DNA of 64,000 bases from DAOUKH01 sp965219875. Lineage in GTDB: Bacteria; Chloroflexota; Dehalococcoidia; SHYB01. The notes below the pieces were generated by a model. That model was given only the letters and a program-made list of their open reading frames with translations, had not been told where the DNA came from and ran no database searches. The DNA lies in assembly GCA_965219875.1 (NCBI GenBank), contig CBDCOW010000001.1, positions 434,001 through 498,000 on the forward strand, given 5' to 3'. The translations under genes and the position numbers were made by a program. Below are positions 43,428 through 52,029 of the stretch, piece by piece (the stretch's first letter is position 1; each line of letters opens with the position of its first letter).

Positions 43428-44379
43428 AGAGCCAGCACTTCACGTATTGCCCGTCTTGAAGATCGGTCGGGGGCGGCGCCTGCTCGCGGCAGCGGTCCAT
43501 CGCCCGTTCGCACCGGGGATGAAAGCGGCAGCCGCGGGGAGGTTCGAGCATCGAGGGGACCTCGCCCGGGATGAACGGCAAGTCATCTGATTCGGACCGG
43601 GCCACCTTGGCCGAGTTGATCAACCCCTGCGTATAGGGATGCTTCGGGTCGTCGAAGATCGTGTAGATGTCCCCGGTCTCCACGATCTCGCCCGCGTACA
43701 TGACGTAGATCCGATCGCAGACCTCCGCGGCCACGCCCAAGTCGTGGGTGATCAGCAGGCAGGAGAATTGCCGCTCCCGCTGCAAGCGCTTCAGGAGCTC
43801 GATGAGCTGGTCTTGTATGGACACGTCGACGGCAGTGAATGGCTCGTCGGCGATCAATATGGACGGATCGCATCCGAGGGCCATACCCATCAGCACACGT
43901 TGCTTCATCCCGCCGCTCAGTTCATGCGGATAGCTTTCCGCGACGTTGGCCGCATCTCCCAGCCCCATCGCCCGGAGGATGTCGATTGACTGGGCTTCGG
44001 CCTCGGCCTTGGAGAGCCCTTTGTGCAACGTGAGCGGCTCCGCCACCTGCGCCTTGATCTTCATGACGGGATTCAGATAGGTAAGCGGGTCCTGGAATAC
44101 CATCGAAATCTTGCGGCCGCGTATCCGGTCGAGTTCTTCCTCGTTCAGGGCCAGCAGGTCCTCGCCCTCGAAGAGAACCTTGCCTGCTATGGTCTCCGCC
44201 TCCCTGGGCGGCAGCCGCACGATGGAGAGGGCCATCATGGACTTGCCGCAGCCGGACTCACCCACCAGACCCACGATCTCGCCCTCATTGACCACGAGGT
44301 TGACCCCATCGACGGCCTTGAGGACGCCCTCCTCAAGGTAAATGTAGGTCTTAAGGTCCTGTATCTCTAGGATCGGCAT
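43420..44379 (-). CDS. ABC transporter ATPase (OppD/DppD family)
   Basis: 319 aa from the ATG where homology begins (MPILEIQDL); a longer reading with about 78 extra residues is not supported. Walker A GESGCGKSMMALSI, signature LSGGMKQRVLMGMAL, Walker B ILIADEPFTAVD, H-loop LLITHDLGVAAE, and C-terminal GCRFHPRCERAMDRC. It is the promoter-proximal gene of the minus-strand importer operon (OppD, OppF, binding protein, OppB, OppC, EthD-like). It is divergent from the aminotransferase gene, with a 130-bp shared control region. Confidence 0.93.
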   Translation of the reverse strand: MPILEIQDLKTYIYLEEGVLKAVDGVNLVVNEGEIVGLVGESGCGKSMMALSIVRLPPREAETIAGKVLFEGEDLLALNEEELDRIRGRKISMVFQDPLTYLNPVMKIKAQVAEPLTLHKGLSKAEAEAQSIDILRAMGLGDAANVAESYPHELSGGMKQRVLMGMALGCDPSILIADEPFTAVDVSIQDQLIELLKRLQRERQFSCLLITHDLGVAAEVCDRIYVMYAGEIVETGDIYTIFDDPKHPYTQGLINSAKVARSESDDLPFIPGEVPSMLEPPRGCRFHPRCERAMDRCREQAPPPTDLQDGQYVKCWLYE

Positions 44380-44451
44380 GGCCGGTGAACCATCGGGCGT
44401 TGGTCTGCAACGATAACAGGTTTCTTCTTCTGTGGGAGCGAGGCCCTTTTC

Positions 44452-44481
44452 TTGACAGGGGTTCCGACTCGCGCCTAGGAT
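44452..44481 (+). promoter_or_regulatory. Sigma70-like promoter for the aminotransferase operon
   Basis: TTGACA (44452-44457, consensus), 18-bp spacer, TAGGAT (44476-44481). The start codon follows at 44510, giving a leader of about 22 bases. One of the best promoter matches in the window. Confidence 0.6.
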
Positions 44482-44509
44482 GCGCCCACCCCAACCACAG
44501 GTGTTTTGC

Positions 44510-45889
44510 ATGCCGGAACCGGACGCCGCCACACTGAGAGAGACTGCCAAGGCGCATCTTTGGCCGACGTTTGGGAAGGACCCTTCGTTCTTCGACTCCG
44601 CCGCCTCGATCATCGTCTCGGGGCGGGGTTCGATGGTTACGGATATCGATGGCGGTCAGTTCCTGGACGCCACGTCTTCCGCCTTCGCCTCGACGCTGGG
44701 CTTCAACCATCCCGTCGTCGTCGAAGCGATGATCCGGGAGATGTCGAATCTGGTGCAAAACCCGAGCGGTTGGCCCGCTCCCGTCTCCCAGGTGCGTTTA
44801 GCGGAAAAGCTCGCGTCGCTGTCCCCGGGCTCGCTCCAGTACACGATGTTCGCCTGCAACGGTACGGACGCGAACGAAACCGCCATCAAGATGGCGCGGC
44901 AATACCACAAGATGATGGGGAACGGGAGCAAGTACAAGGTCATCGGCCGCAACTACAACTACCACGGAATGAGCCTCGCCACCCTCGCCGCCGGCGCCGT
45001 AACTCCCAGACGAAAGTACTTCGAGCCGCTGCCTGGCGGTTTCTATCACATCAATCCGCCCTACAGCTATCGCAATAGGTACGGCGACGACTATGAAGCA
45101 TCGGCGGAGGGGTACGCGAACGAGCTGCGAGAGCTTATCGAGCTGGAGGACCCGTCGACGGTAGCCTGTTACATCGGCGAGCAGACCATCACCGCCCGGG
45201 GCGTCATACCGCCGCCCAAGAGCTACATGCCGCGAATCCGCGAGATTTGCGATGAATACGACGTGCTGCTCATCGTGGACGAGGTCGTCACCGGCATCGG
45301 CCGCACCGGGGGGTGGCTCGAGTGCTTGGAGTACGACTACGTCCCGGATATCGTCACGATGGCCAAGGGCATCACGGCGGGGCACGCGCCCCTTTCGGCG
45401 ACGCACGTGAAGGAGGAAATCGCCAGCACCTTCTTCGGATCGACGGAGCGATATCTGCAGCACGGCTACACCTACGGCGGCATGGCCGTCTCATGCGCTG
45501 CGGGGCTGGCCACTATTCAATTCATTGAGGAAACGGGCCTGCTCGAAACCGTCGAGTCGCGGAACGCCGAGATTACGCGCCGGTTGGAGCCTCTGGCGGC
45601 CAACAGCCCGGTCATCGGCGACCTTCGCTCGCACGGGATGCTCTTCGGCCTCGAGTTGGTAAGAGACCAGGAAACCAAAGAGGTCTGGCCCGCGCCGCAG
45701 TTGGCGGAGATCGCCAAGAGGGTCGCGGCAGTGGGGAAGGACTTGGGCGTCATGCTCGCTGCCTACGAATACGCAGGCAGGATGGTCCTCGTCCTTGCGC
45801 CGCCGCTCAATGTTACCGACGGCGAGCTCGACGCCATGATCACGGCGCTCGAAGCCGCGGTCAAAGCAATTGAAGAGGACTTCGGCTAG
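44510..45889 (+). CDS. Class III (PLP) aminotransferase
   Basis: 459 aa. It transfers an amino group, typically from an omega-amine or amino acid to pyruvate or a keto acid, in the cytosol. TMFACNGTDANETAIKMARQY binds the PLP phosphate, LLIVDEVVTGIGRTG has the PLP-ring Asp, and VTMAKGITAGHAPLSA has the Schiff-base Lys. The glutamate-1-semialdehyde/omega-transaminase branch is likely. It is the first of four plus-strand genes (lyase, esterase, EthD-like) and is divergent from the peptide-type importer, so it may process the imported amine. Confidence 0.9.
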   Translation: MPEPDAATLRETAKAHLWPTFGKDPSFFDSAASIIVSGRGSMVTDIDGGQFLDATSSAFASTLGFNHPVVVEAMIREMSNLVQNPSGWPAPVSQVRLAEKLASLSPGSLQYTMFACNGTDANETAIKMARQYHKMMGNGSKYKVIGRNYNYHGMSLATLAAGAVTPRRKYFEPLPGGFYHINPPYSYRNRYGDDYEASAEGYANELRELIELEDPSTVACYIGEQTITARGVIPPPKSYMPRIREICDEYDVLLIVDEVVTGIGRTGGWLECLEYDYVPDIVTMAKGITAGHAPLSATHVKEEIASTFFGSTERYLQHGYTYGGMAVSCAAGLATIQFIEETGLLETVESRNAEITRRLEPLAANSPVIGDLRSHGMLFGLELVRDQETKEVWPAPQLAEIAKRVAAVGKDLGVMLAAYEYAGRMVLVLAPPLNVTDGELDAMITALEAAVKAIEEDFG

Positions 45890-45925
45890 GCTCCCGCAGA
45901 CCGGAGCGGTCGAGGCGGTGATGTC

Positions 45926-46912
45926 GTGAAGCAAACAACTCGGTTGCGGCAGCTATTCGAACGTCCGGAGATCTTTGTGCTCCCGGGCTGCACCAACGCC
46001 TTCGAAGCCCAATTGGTCCAGTGGATAGGTTACGAGGCCTGTTATATGTCGGGCGCGGGCACGTCAGGCACGCTGGCAGGCCTCCCCGACGCGGGCCTTC
46101 TCTCCGGCAGCGAAATGGTGATGAATGCCGGGTACATGGCCCAGGCCGTCGATATCCCGTTGGTCTCCGACGCCGACACCGGCTACGGCAATGCCGTCAA
46201 CGTAGGCCGCACCGTCCACGCCTTCATCCGGGCCGGGGTCGCCGGAGTCCACATCGAGGACCAGGTCGCGCCCAAGCGGTGCGGCTTCGTCGCCGGGAAG
46301 CAGGTAATACCGATCGACGAGGCCGTCGGCAAGTACCGCGCCGCCGTCGACGCCCGCAACGAGCTCGACGAGGACTTCATCATCATCGCGCGGACGGATG
46401 CCCGCGGCGCCGTGGGCGGGAGCCTCGAAGACGCCTTAGCCAGGGCGAATGCGTACCGGAAGGCCGGCGCCGACATTGCCTATGTCGAGGGCCTACAGAG
46501 CATGGACGAGGTCAAGGAGGCCATCGCGGAGGTCGGCCCGCCGATCATGTTCACGCTCTTGGCGCTGCCTGACCCCCCACCCCACGACGAAATGGAGGGT
46601 CTGGGCATCTCCTGCGCCTTCTATCCGGGCCTCGCCCGCCGGATGACCTATCGAATCAACTGGGAGTTCCTCCACGACTTCAAGGACCGCGGTCTCGATG
46701 CTCTGCGTGAGTGGGAGTCGTGGGAGGAGGATCACTCCTGGAAGTATCCCGAGCCGCCCCACCGCTTCGACCTTGCGGGATTCCCCAAGGTGCGGGAGCT
46801 TGAGGAGAAGTACATGGCGCCCGAGGAGCTCGAGAAGTACGCCAACTCCATCGGGCTCTATACGCCGGGCGAGGCCGCGCGCCCGTGGTCGATGACCAGC
46901 AAGAAGCCGTAG
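45926..46912 (+). CDS. Isocitrate lyase/PEP mutase family lyase
   Basis: 328 aa, GTG start. The family cleaves or forms C-C or C-P bonds next to a carboxylate, with Mg2+. SDADTGYGNAVNVGRTV and VHIEDQVAPKRCGFVAGKQ, the latter with the catalytic Cys loop in the form KRCGF (KRCGH in 2-methylisocitrate lyase, PrpB), are diagnostic; IIARTDARG follows. Length is between PrpB (about 295) and ICL. With three MmgE/PrpD genes elsewhere in the window a PrpB-like role comes to mind, but the His-to-Phe change in the loop suggests another substrate, such as an oxaloacetate or dimethylmalate analogue. Confidence 0.87.
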   Translation: MKQTTRLRQLFERPEIFVLPGCTNAFEAQLVQWIGYEACYMSGAGTSGTLAGLPDAGLLSGSEMVMNAGYMAQAVDIPLVSDADTGYGNAVNVGRTVHAFIRAGVAGVHIEDQVAPKRCGFVAGKQVIPIDEAVGKYRAAVDARNELDEDFIIIARTDARGAVGGSLEDALARANAYRKAGADIAYVEGLQSMDEVKEAIAEVGPPIMFTLLALPDPPPHDEMEGLGISCAFYPGLARRMTYRINWEFLHDFKDRGLDALREWESWEEDHSWKYPEPPHRFDLAGFPKVRELEEKYMAPEELEKYANSIGLYTPGEAARPWSMTSKKP

Positions 46913-46928
46913 GCCACCGGACTGCGTT

Positions 46929-47828
46929 GTGAGAGACGACATCCGCCAGTTCTGGGACCGCACGCTTGCGGAGCTGGCCGCCACTCCCATGGCCGAAGTC
47001 GTCGAGCCGGTGGAGCAGACCGGCTACATCCTGGAGGGTAACGCCAAGACGCTGGTCAACCATCGCGTCACCCTGACCAGCCTCGGCGGTGTCCCGATTC
47101 GTGCGTGGTACACCGTCCCGACCGGCGACGCTCCCTCCGGCGGCTGGCCGGCGGTCATGGCCATCCCCGGCTACATCGGCGTGATGGTGCTGCCCTTGCA
47201 TCTGGTGCGGTACGGGTACGCAACGCTGACGCTCTATCCGAGAGGGCAGGGCGAGAGCCGGGAGGAATGGACCATTCCGGAAGGCTCGACGGCGCTCACC
47301 TATCAGTTGGAAGACAAAGAGGCCTACTACTACCGCGGCGGGTTCATGGACTGCATTCGCGGCCTGGACTTCCTGTTCGGACGCCCCGAGATCAACGCCC
47401 AACGCGTCGGAGTCCTCGGCTCCAGCCAGGGCGGCGGCATGACCCTCGCCACGGCTTCACTCGACCGGCGGATCGGGGCCGCCGTCGCGGAGGTGCCCTG
47501 GCCGTGCAACTTCCCAATCGCGGCGGAACGGACTTTCTTCCCCTACGACGAACTCCGCGTGTACCTCGAAAGGCACCCCGACCGCAAGGAAGGGATTCTG
47601 GCGAACCTGGAGTTCTTCGACCCTATGAACCTGGTCGATGCCATCACGTGCCCGACCGCCGTCGGCGTCGCCCTCCACGACAACTATCACCCCTACACCA
47701 CGTCTATGCCGGTCTTCGAGCGCATCCCGCCGATCAAGTCAATCCATGTCTACCCGGACATTCAGACGATGGACAAGAGCGACTTCGCGGTCCACACCAA
47801 GGCCTGGTTCGACCGGTATCTGCGCTGA
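46929..47828 (+). CDS. Alpha/beta hydrolase, acetyl-xylan-esterase (AXE1)/dienelactone-hydrolase type
   Basis: 299 aa, GTG start 16 bp after the lyase. The CE7-like pattern is seen in order: LYPRGQGESREEW (the RGQ motif), VGVLGSSQGGGMTLA (Ser nucleophile), ALHDNYHPYTTS (acid) and a C-terminal His in the DFAVHTKAWF helix. There is no signal peptide, so it acts in the cytosol, most likely on small acylated metabolites rather than xylan. It is the third gene of the aminotransferase operon. Confidence 0.78.
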   Translation: MRDDIRQFWDRTLAELAATPMAEVVEPVEQTGYILEGNAKTLVNHRVTLTSLGGVPIRAWYTVPTGDAPSGGWPAVMAIPGYIGVMVLPLHLVRYGYATLTLYPRGQGESREEWTIPEGSTALTYQLEDKEAYYYRGGFMDCIRGLDFLFGRPEINAQRVGVLGSSQGGGMTLATASLDRRIGAAVAEVPWPCNFPIAAERTFFPYDELRVYLERHPDRKEGILANLEFFDPMNLVDAITCPTAVGVALHDNYHPYTTSMPVFERIPPIKSIHVYPDIQTMDKSDFAVHTKAWFDRYLR

Positions 47829-47842
47829 CGCAGGAGCTCGCC

Positions 47843-48532
47843 GTGCAAGGGAAGCATCCACGCAGCATCTACATCGTCCTCACCAACCCGCTTCCTGGTA
47901 AGGAGGCGGAGTTCAACTATTGGTACAACTACGTGCACATTCCCGACGGTCTGGGCTGGGGAATTTTTGATCGGGTGTACCGGTATAAGGCCGTCGAAGA
48001 CAGGCCCGAGCGGTTTCTCGCAATCTGGGAGTCCGACTACACGGACCTCACAGACAGTTTGCGGCGGGCCGATCGAGAGACGGAAGAGCTAGTGGAGCGT
48101 GGGCGCCTTTGGCCCGTATTCGAACGCGCGTGGTCTCGCCCCTTTGCCTCCACAGGGCCGGTCGCGCCGCCTAACCAAAGGCCCGTAACCCTGATCACGA
48201 CCGTCCAGATGAGTTGTGCTCAGGAACACGTCGCGGCCTTTGCGCGGTGGCACGAGGATGTGCATCTTAGCCAGGCCCTGCGCGCCGGCTCCTACCACAC
48301 GGCCTACCGGTTTCAACGAGCCGATCAGCCGCCGGGCGAAGCGACAGAGTTCCTAACGGTCTACGAAAGCGACGCCGCCCCAGCGACGTTCCCGAAATTC
48401 GCCGACGACTGGTTCGAACAGGTTGACGAGACGCACGTGAGAGTGCGGGATGCCGGGGGGAGCCTGCCCCAGGACTTTGTAATCCAGGTGCAGCCCCACT
48501 GGACCGCAACCTGGCTCCCCGTGTGGCCCTGA
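47843..48532 (+). CDS. Tandem EthD-like (dimeric alpha-beta barrel) protein
   Basis: 229 aa, GTG start with AGGAG eight bases before. It has two ferredoxin-like halves: SIYIVLTNPLPGKEAEFNYW with YVHIPDGLGW, and VTLITTVQMSCAQEHVAAFA with WHEDVHLSQAL. Each contains the W-x3..5-H arrangement seen in EthD-like proteins. Last gene of the aminotransferase operon. It shares its domain architecture but little sequence with the proteins at 37931 and 55133; all three close an operon that also has transport or degradation genes. Confidence 0.65.
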   Translation: MQGKHPRSIYIVLTNPLPGKEAEFNYWYNYVHIPDGLGWGIFDRVYRYKAVEDRPERFLAIWESDYTDLTDSLRRADRETEELVERGRLWPVFERAWSRPFASTGPVAPPNQRPVTLITTVQMSCAQEHVAAFARWHEDVHLSQALRAGSYHTAYRFQRADQPPGEATEFLTVYESDAAPATFPKFADDWFEQVDETHVRVRDAGGSLPQDFVIQVQPHWTATWLPVWP

Positions 48533-48554
48533 AAAGGGCCTTCGAACTGACGAC

Positions 48555-49418
48555 CTACGCCTTGGCTCCCGCGGGCTTCAGCGCGTCGTAGCAGGCACGG
48601 CTCAGACTGCCGATGAGGCGCATTGCCGCCGTGTGTCCAGGGACGCCGTTCGGCAGCTCCACCGGCACGTCGTCGGTATAGGCCGTCAGGATGAACAACG
48701 GTTCGTCGTCGAAATACACGATGCCGACGTCGTTGAAGTTACGCAGGCTCGTGCTGGTCCCGGTCTTGTGGGCGATTTTCGTCCGATAGGGCAGTTGCGA
48801 GGGCAGACGGTCACGCAGGCGCTGCCAGCTCATGATCTGCAAGGCGTCCTCGCAATCGCCGGGGGTGCATCCCAGCGCGCCGGCGGCGCGGGTGTCGGTC
48901 GATCCCTGAATTAGGCGCTCGAGCAGCAGCCCCATGTCGTTGGGCGTGGTTGTATTGACGGCTTCTATCGGACGGTACTGGCCGAGGCCAGGCGTCGGTA
49001 CGCCGTGCCGGTGCTCCGTGTTCGTCATGCCGATGGACTTGCACAAGGCGCTTACGGCGTCCAGCCCCACCAGGTCAGCCACGATGCCCGTGCAGGTGTT
49101 GTCGCTGATGATGATCATCAGGATGACGGCGTCCCGGAGGCTGATGGAAAAGCCCGGCTTGAGGAATTGAAAGCAGCCCCAGTCTGTCTTCTGATGCTCG
49201 GCGTCAATCTCCACCGGTTGGTCGAGGGAGAGGCGCCCTGCTCTCGCCGCGGCGAAAGTCGCCGTCATGATCGCGACCTTCCGCGTGCTGGCGGACGGGA
49301 CCACGACGTCGCCGTGGCGGCTGGCCGACCAGCCCGACGCCATGCTCTTGACGAACCAGCCGGTGTGGAACGGCTGCTCGTCGCATAGGCGGTTCAGCGT
49401 CGTTGCAAGCTCGTCCAC
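48555..49418 (-). CDS. Class A beta-lactamase-like serine hydrolase
   Basis: About 287 aa from the GTG at 49418; the start is uncertain because no ribosome-binding site is clear and the upstream amidohydrolase ends at 49439. All three motifs of the fold are present: SASTRK (Ser-x-x-Lys), SDN in IIISDNTCTG, and KTG in IAHKTGTSTS. NTTTPNDMG matches the segment after the omega loop, but I cannot place the deacylating Glu166 with confidence. No signal peptide is seen, which is odd for a beta-lactamase. It follows the amidohydrolase closely on the same strand. Esterase, peptidase and beta-lactamase roles are all possible; no resistance claim is made. Confidence 0.72.
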   Translation of the reverse strand: MDELATTLNRLCDEQPFHTGWFVKSMASGWSASRHGDVVVPSASTRKVAIMTATFAAARAGRLSLDQPVEIDAEHQKTDWGCFQFLKPGFSISLRDAVILMIIISDNTCTGIVADLVGLDAVSALCKSIGMTNTEHRHGVPTPGLGQYRPIEAVNTTTPNDMGLLLERLIQGSTDTRAAGALGCTPGDCEDALQIMSWQRLRDRLPSQLPYRTKIAHKTGTSTSLRNFNDVGIVYFDDEPLFILTAYTDDVPVELPNGVPGHTAAMRLIGSLSRACYDALKPAGAKA

Positions 49419-49438
49419 GGTAAAGGCTCGGGACGCTA

Positions 49439-50338
49439 TCAGGAGGTCAGCTTCAGGAACTGTTGCGCGTTCCCCCCAAGCAAGCCGTCGACCTCTGCGT
49501 CGTCGAAATCGACTCCGTACTCGGCGCCGAGAGCGGGCAGGTCCCGAAACATGCCCACCGTCTCCTTCAGCGACAGCATCGGCCGGAAGACCGGGAAGTC
49601 CGTACCGAACAGTATTCGCTGCATCCCGATGACATCGCGCATCTTGCCAAGGGCGTGAAGCGCGGTGCTGGGGTCGTCGCGTATCCTGATCTGCCAAGCC
49701 GAAAGGTCCACCACGACGTTTGGCCGGCCGTAGAACACCGTCAGCGCCTCTTGCCACCAATCGCCGGCGGCATGGGCGATGATGATGCGCATCTTGGGGA
49801 AGTCGGTCGCCACCTGGTCAAACTCCATGGGGTGCGTGTGGCGGCTGTAGAGGTGAGGATACGAGCATGGCCCTGCGTGGAAGATGACCGGCACGTCGAA
49901 GGCCGCGCAAAGCTCATAAATCGAGTAACACGAGCGCTCATTGGGGAAATAGCCTACCGAGGGGTGCAGCTTGATGCCCTTGACGTTCCATTCCCTGATC
50001 GCTTTCTCGAACAGGTCGGCGGCGCCGGGCCGTCGGGGATCGATCCCATAGAACGGAATGATCCGCTCCGGGTACAACTCATGTGCATCGACAATCAGCC
50101 GGTTCTCCTGATTGATGGGAAACGGCGGGTCGCCTAGCTGCGCCGCAAAGTCGGCCACGAACAGCACCGTCTTGTCGACGCCGGCGTCATCCATCTCCTC
50201 GACGATTTCACGCGTCGTCTGCTCCCAGTCGAAGTCGGGCCGCTCCGCCCTCTCGCGGCCGGGTATCTCCATACCGCTGAACGTGTCATGGTGCCGCTCG
50301 AGCACGGACCACATGTGACGGTGGACGTCGACGATCAT
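49439..50338 (-). CDS. Amidohydrolase 2 family protein
   Basis: 299 aa metal-dependent TIM barrel, shorter than the pair at 35545-37829. The metal site opens as VDVHRHMWSVLERHH; GIKLHPSVGYFPNERSC and VIFHAGPCSYPHLY supply barrel His; ILFGTDFPVFRP has the C-terminal Asp. It belongs to the ACMSD/2-pyrone-4,6-dicarboxylate lactonase-like superfamily. Twenty bases downstream lies the beta-lactamase-like gene. Hydrolase or decarboxylase on a small acid; substrate unknown. Confidence 0.83.
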   Translation of the reverse strand: MIVDVHRHMWSVLERHHDTFSGMEIPGRERAERPDFDWEQTTREIVEEMDDAGVDKTVLFVADFAAQLGDPPFPINQENRLIVDAHELYPERIIPFYGIDPRRPGAADLFEKAIREWNVKGIKLHPSVGYFPNERSCYSIYELCAAFDVPVIFHAGPCSYPHLYSRHTHPMEFDQVATDFPKMRIIIAHAAGDWWQEALTVFYGRPNVVVDLSAWQIRIRDDPSTALHALGKMRDVIGMQRILFGTDFPVFRPMLSLKETVGMFRDLPALGAEYGVDFDDAEVDGLLGGNAQQFLKLTS

Positions 50339-50480
50339 CGGGTCTACTCCGGCGCTGGGGAGGCTTGATGGAGGCCCTATTCTGCCCCGAAGTCAGGAGT
50401 GCGGCAAGCCGACCACCAATACCGTAGGCAGCCAGACCGACCCGTCCTGTCTGCTACGACTAGGGCGAGTGCTCCGCCCC

Positions 50481-50554
50481 TGGCTGCCCCGCCAGGATTC
50501 GAACCTGGGTCCAAGGATCCAAAGTCCTCTGTGTTACCACTACACCACGGGGCA
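50481..50554 (-). tRNA. tRNA-Gln (anticodon TTG), CCA encoded
   Basis: Cloverleaf read on the minus strand: acceptor TGCCCCG/CGGGGCA, D-arm GTGTAGTGGTAACAC, anticodon arm AGGA-CTTTGGA-TCCT with anticodon TTG, T-arm CCAGG-TTCGAAT-CCTGG, then discriminator G and an encoded CCA (50483-50481). All stems pair. It lies 18 bp downstream of a small Cys-knuckle gene on the same strand. Confidence 0.95.
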
Positions 50555-50572
50555 GCGTGGGCGGCCCAGCGC

Positions 50573-50710
50573 TTAGCGTTTGAGGCGCAGCGTCCGAAGC
50601 AGCCGATCGAGCAGGCTGCCTCGTTGGACTTTGCGGACTCTAGCGGCGCTGCAAGCGACGCAGGTGCAGGCCGGCGGGTGGCCGCGCTCGTGGGCTTCGC
50701 GTTCGGTCAT
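50573..50710 (-). CDS. 45-aa Cys-knuckle protein (CTCVxC), related to N-terminus of the 63248 gene
   Basis: A short reading frame of 45 aa, ATG at 50710, stop TAA at 50573, weak AAGG upstream. The sequence begins MTEREAHERGHPPACTCVAC and ends in a basic tail (RVRKVQRGSLLDRLLRTLRL). The segment EREAHERGHPPACTCVAC aligns with EREAYGTGKHPPYCTCVDC at the start of the membrane protein encoded from 63248, including HPPxCTCVxC. Cys15, Cys17, Cys20 and nearby His suggest a small zinc site, with a basic helix that may bind nucleic acid or a partner. It precedes tRNA-Gln by 18 bp. Function unknown; the match in two unrelated contexts argues for a real gene. Confidence 0.65.
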   Translation of the reverse strand: MTEREAHERGHPPACTCVACSAARVRKVQRGSLLDRLLRTLRLKR

Positions 50711-50739
50711 ACCTTGAGTGTAGCGCGGCAGGCGATGTC

Positions 50740-51975
50740 CTAGAAGGGGGCGACGAGCTCCCCTTCCTTGGTCGGGATATAGCTGGGGCCGTGGTTGAGA
50801 GAGACCGGGGTGTTGGCCTCGAACGGGTCCTCGATGCCAAGCTCCTTCCCGATGTCGCGCAGCGCGGGCATGACTTCCTCACCCAGCATCTTGATGCAAC
50901 TCATCGAGTTCTCGTGGTCGACCCTGCCGTCGTTGCCCCAAAGGCAGAGGATCGAGGCGCGCGTACTCTCGAGGATGGTGCGAAGCTGCTTGATCACCAT
51001 GTCGGGATTGCCGGCGACGATCATGTTGCTCGCGAGTTGTTCCTCGAACGAGGCAATCTTGCGCCGGCCCACGCCGAGGCGCTGCTTTCGAGTCGTCGGC
51101 GAGCCGTAGCCGGAGGGGCTGCCCCACACGGGATGGCCCAAGCCGAGGAACTCGCCCTGCATCCACATGAACTGCCGCGCGTTCTCCAACGCCTTCTCCG
51201 CTGAGTCTTGGACGTGGCAGCGAATCAGGTAGCCGCGGTACGGCGAGCCGCCTTCGTACCCGACCTCCTTGGCGTTCCCGTCGTAGAGGTCCCAGATGCG
51301 GGCCGCGTCCTCCAGCGTCGGGTTCAGCGCGATGTAGGGATAGCGGTGGCGAGCCGCCCAGACGATGCTTTCCTTGCTCACCACACCCGGGCACCAGATT
51401 CGGGGGTATGGCTTCTGGAGGGGAAGCGCCCAGGGGTTCACGCAGCGGAACTGATAATGGTCCTTCTCCCAGCGGAAGGGGCCGGACTCGGTCCAAGTCT
51501 TGACGATGAGGTCGTGGGCCTCCTCGAAGCGCTCGCGGGTGAAGACAGGGTTGGCGTTGGTGGCGACGTACTCCTGGCCCGCGCCGCGGAGGATGCCGGC
51601 GATGATGCGGCCGCCGGAGATCATGTCGAGCTGCGCCACCTCCTCGGCGATGCGCACCGGGTTGTCGATGATGGGCAAGGGGTTGCCGTGCAGGACGATC
51701 TTGACGCGCTTGGTGGCCGCGGCGAGCACCGCGCCGAAGATGTTGATCTTGGCCTGCATGGTGAAGGGAGCGTTGTGGTGCTCGTTGAGCATGATCCCGT
51801 CCACGCCCATCTCTTCGGCGTAGACATACTCTTCTAGGCGCTCCTGATAGAGCCGCGCGCCCGCCACCGGGTCGAAGTACTTGTTGGGGAAGAACGTCGC
51901 GGTGTAGCCCAGCTTGTCGCCGGCCTCCTTGGGATACGCCGACATCGGCTGCTCAGTGAAGTAGATCAGTTGCAT
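50740..51975 (-). CDS. LLM class flavin-dependent monooxygenase (long form)
   Basis: 411 aa, longer than the other five luciferase-like genes here. QLIYFTEQPMSAYP at the start; DGIMLNEHHNAPFTMQAK, LDMISGGRIIAGILRGAGQEY and KPYPRIWCPGVVSKESI are the family patterns of the long alkanal-monooxygenase-like subgroup. GGAGGAAG precedes the ATG. It lies 54 bp downstream of an alpha/beta-hydrolase gene and on the same strand. Substrate unknown. Confidence 0.85.
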   Translation of the reverse strand: MQLIYFTEQPMSAYPKEAGDKLGYTATFFPNKYFDPVAGARLYQERLEEYVYAEEMGVDGIMLNEHHNAPFTMQAKINIFGAVLAAATKRVKIVLHGNPLPIIDNPVRIAEEVAQLDMISGGRIIAGILRGAGQEYVATNANPVFTRERFEEAHDLIVKTWTESGPFRWEKDHYQFRCVNPWALPLQKPYPRIWCPGVVSKESIVWAARHRYPYIALNPTLEDAARIWDLYDGNAKEVGYEGGSPYRGYLIRCHVQDSAEKALENARQFMWMQGEFLGLGHPVWGSPSGYGSPTTRKQRLGVGRRKIASFEEQLASNMIVAGNPDMVIKQLRTILESTRASILCLWGNDGRVDHENSMSCIKMLGEEVMPALRDIGKELGIEDPFEANTPVSLNHGPSYIPTKEGELVAPF

Positions 51976-52029
51976 CGGAACGCTTCCTCCATATCAGGCC
52001 GTATCTAAGCCACTCCGTCTCCGCGGCCG

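Noticed and set aside
44380..44613. N-terminal extension of OppD to about 397 aa
   Set aside because: The extra residues cross the divergent control region and aminotransferase start, and family similarity begins at the ATG at 44379.
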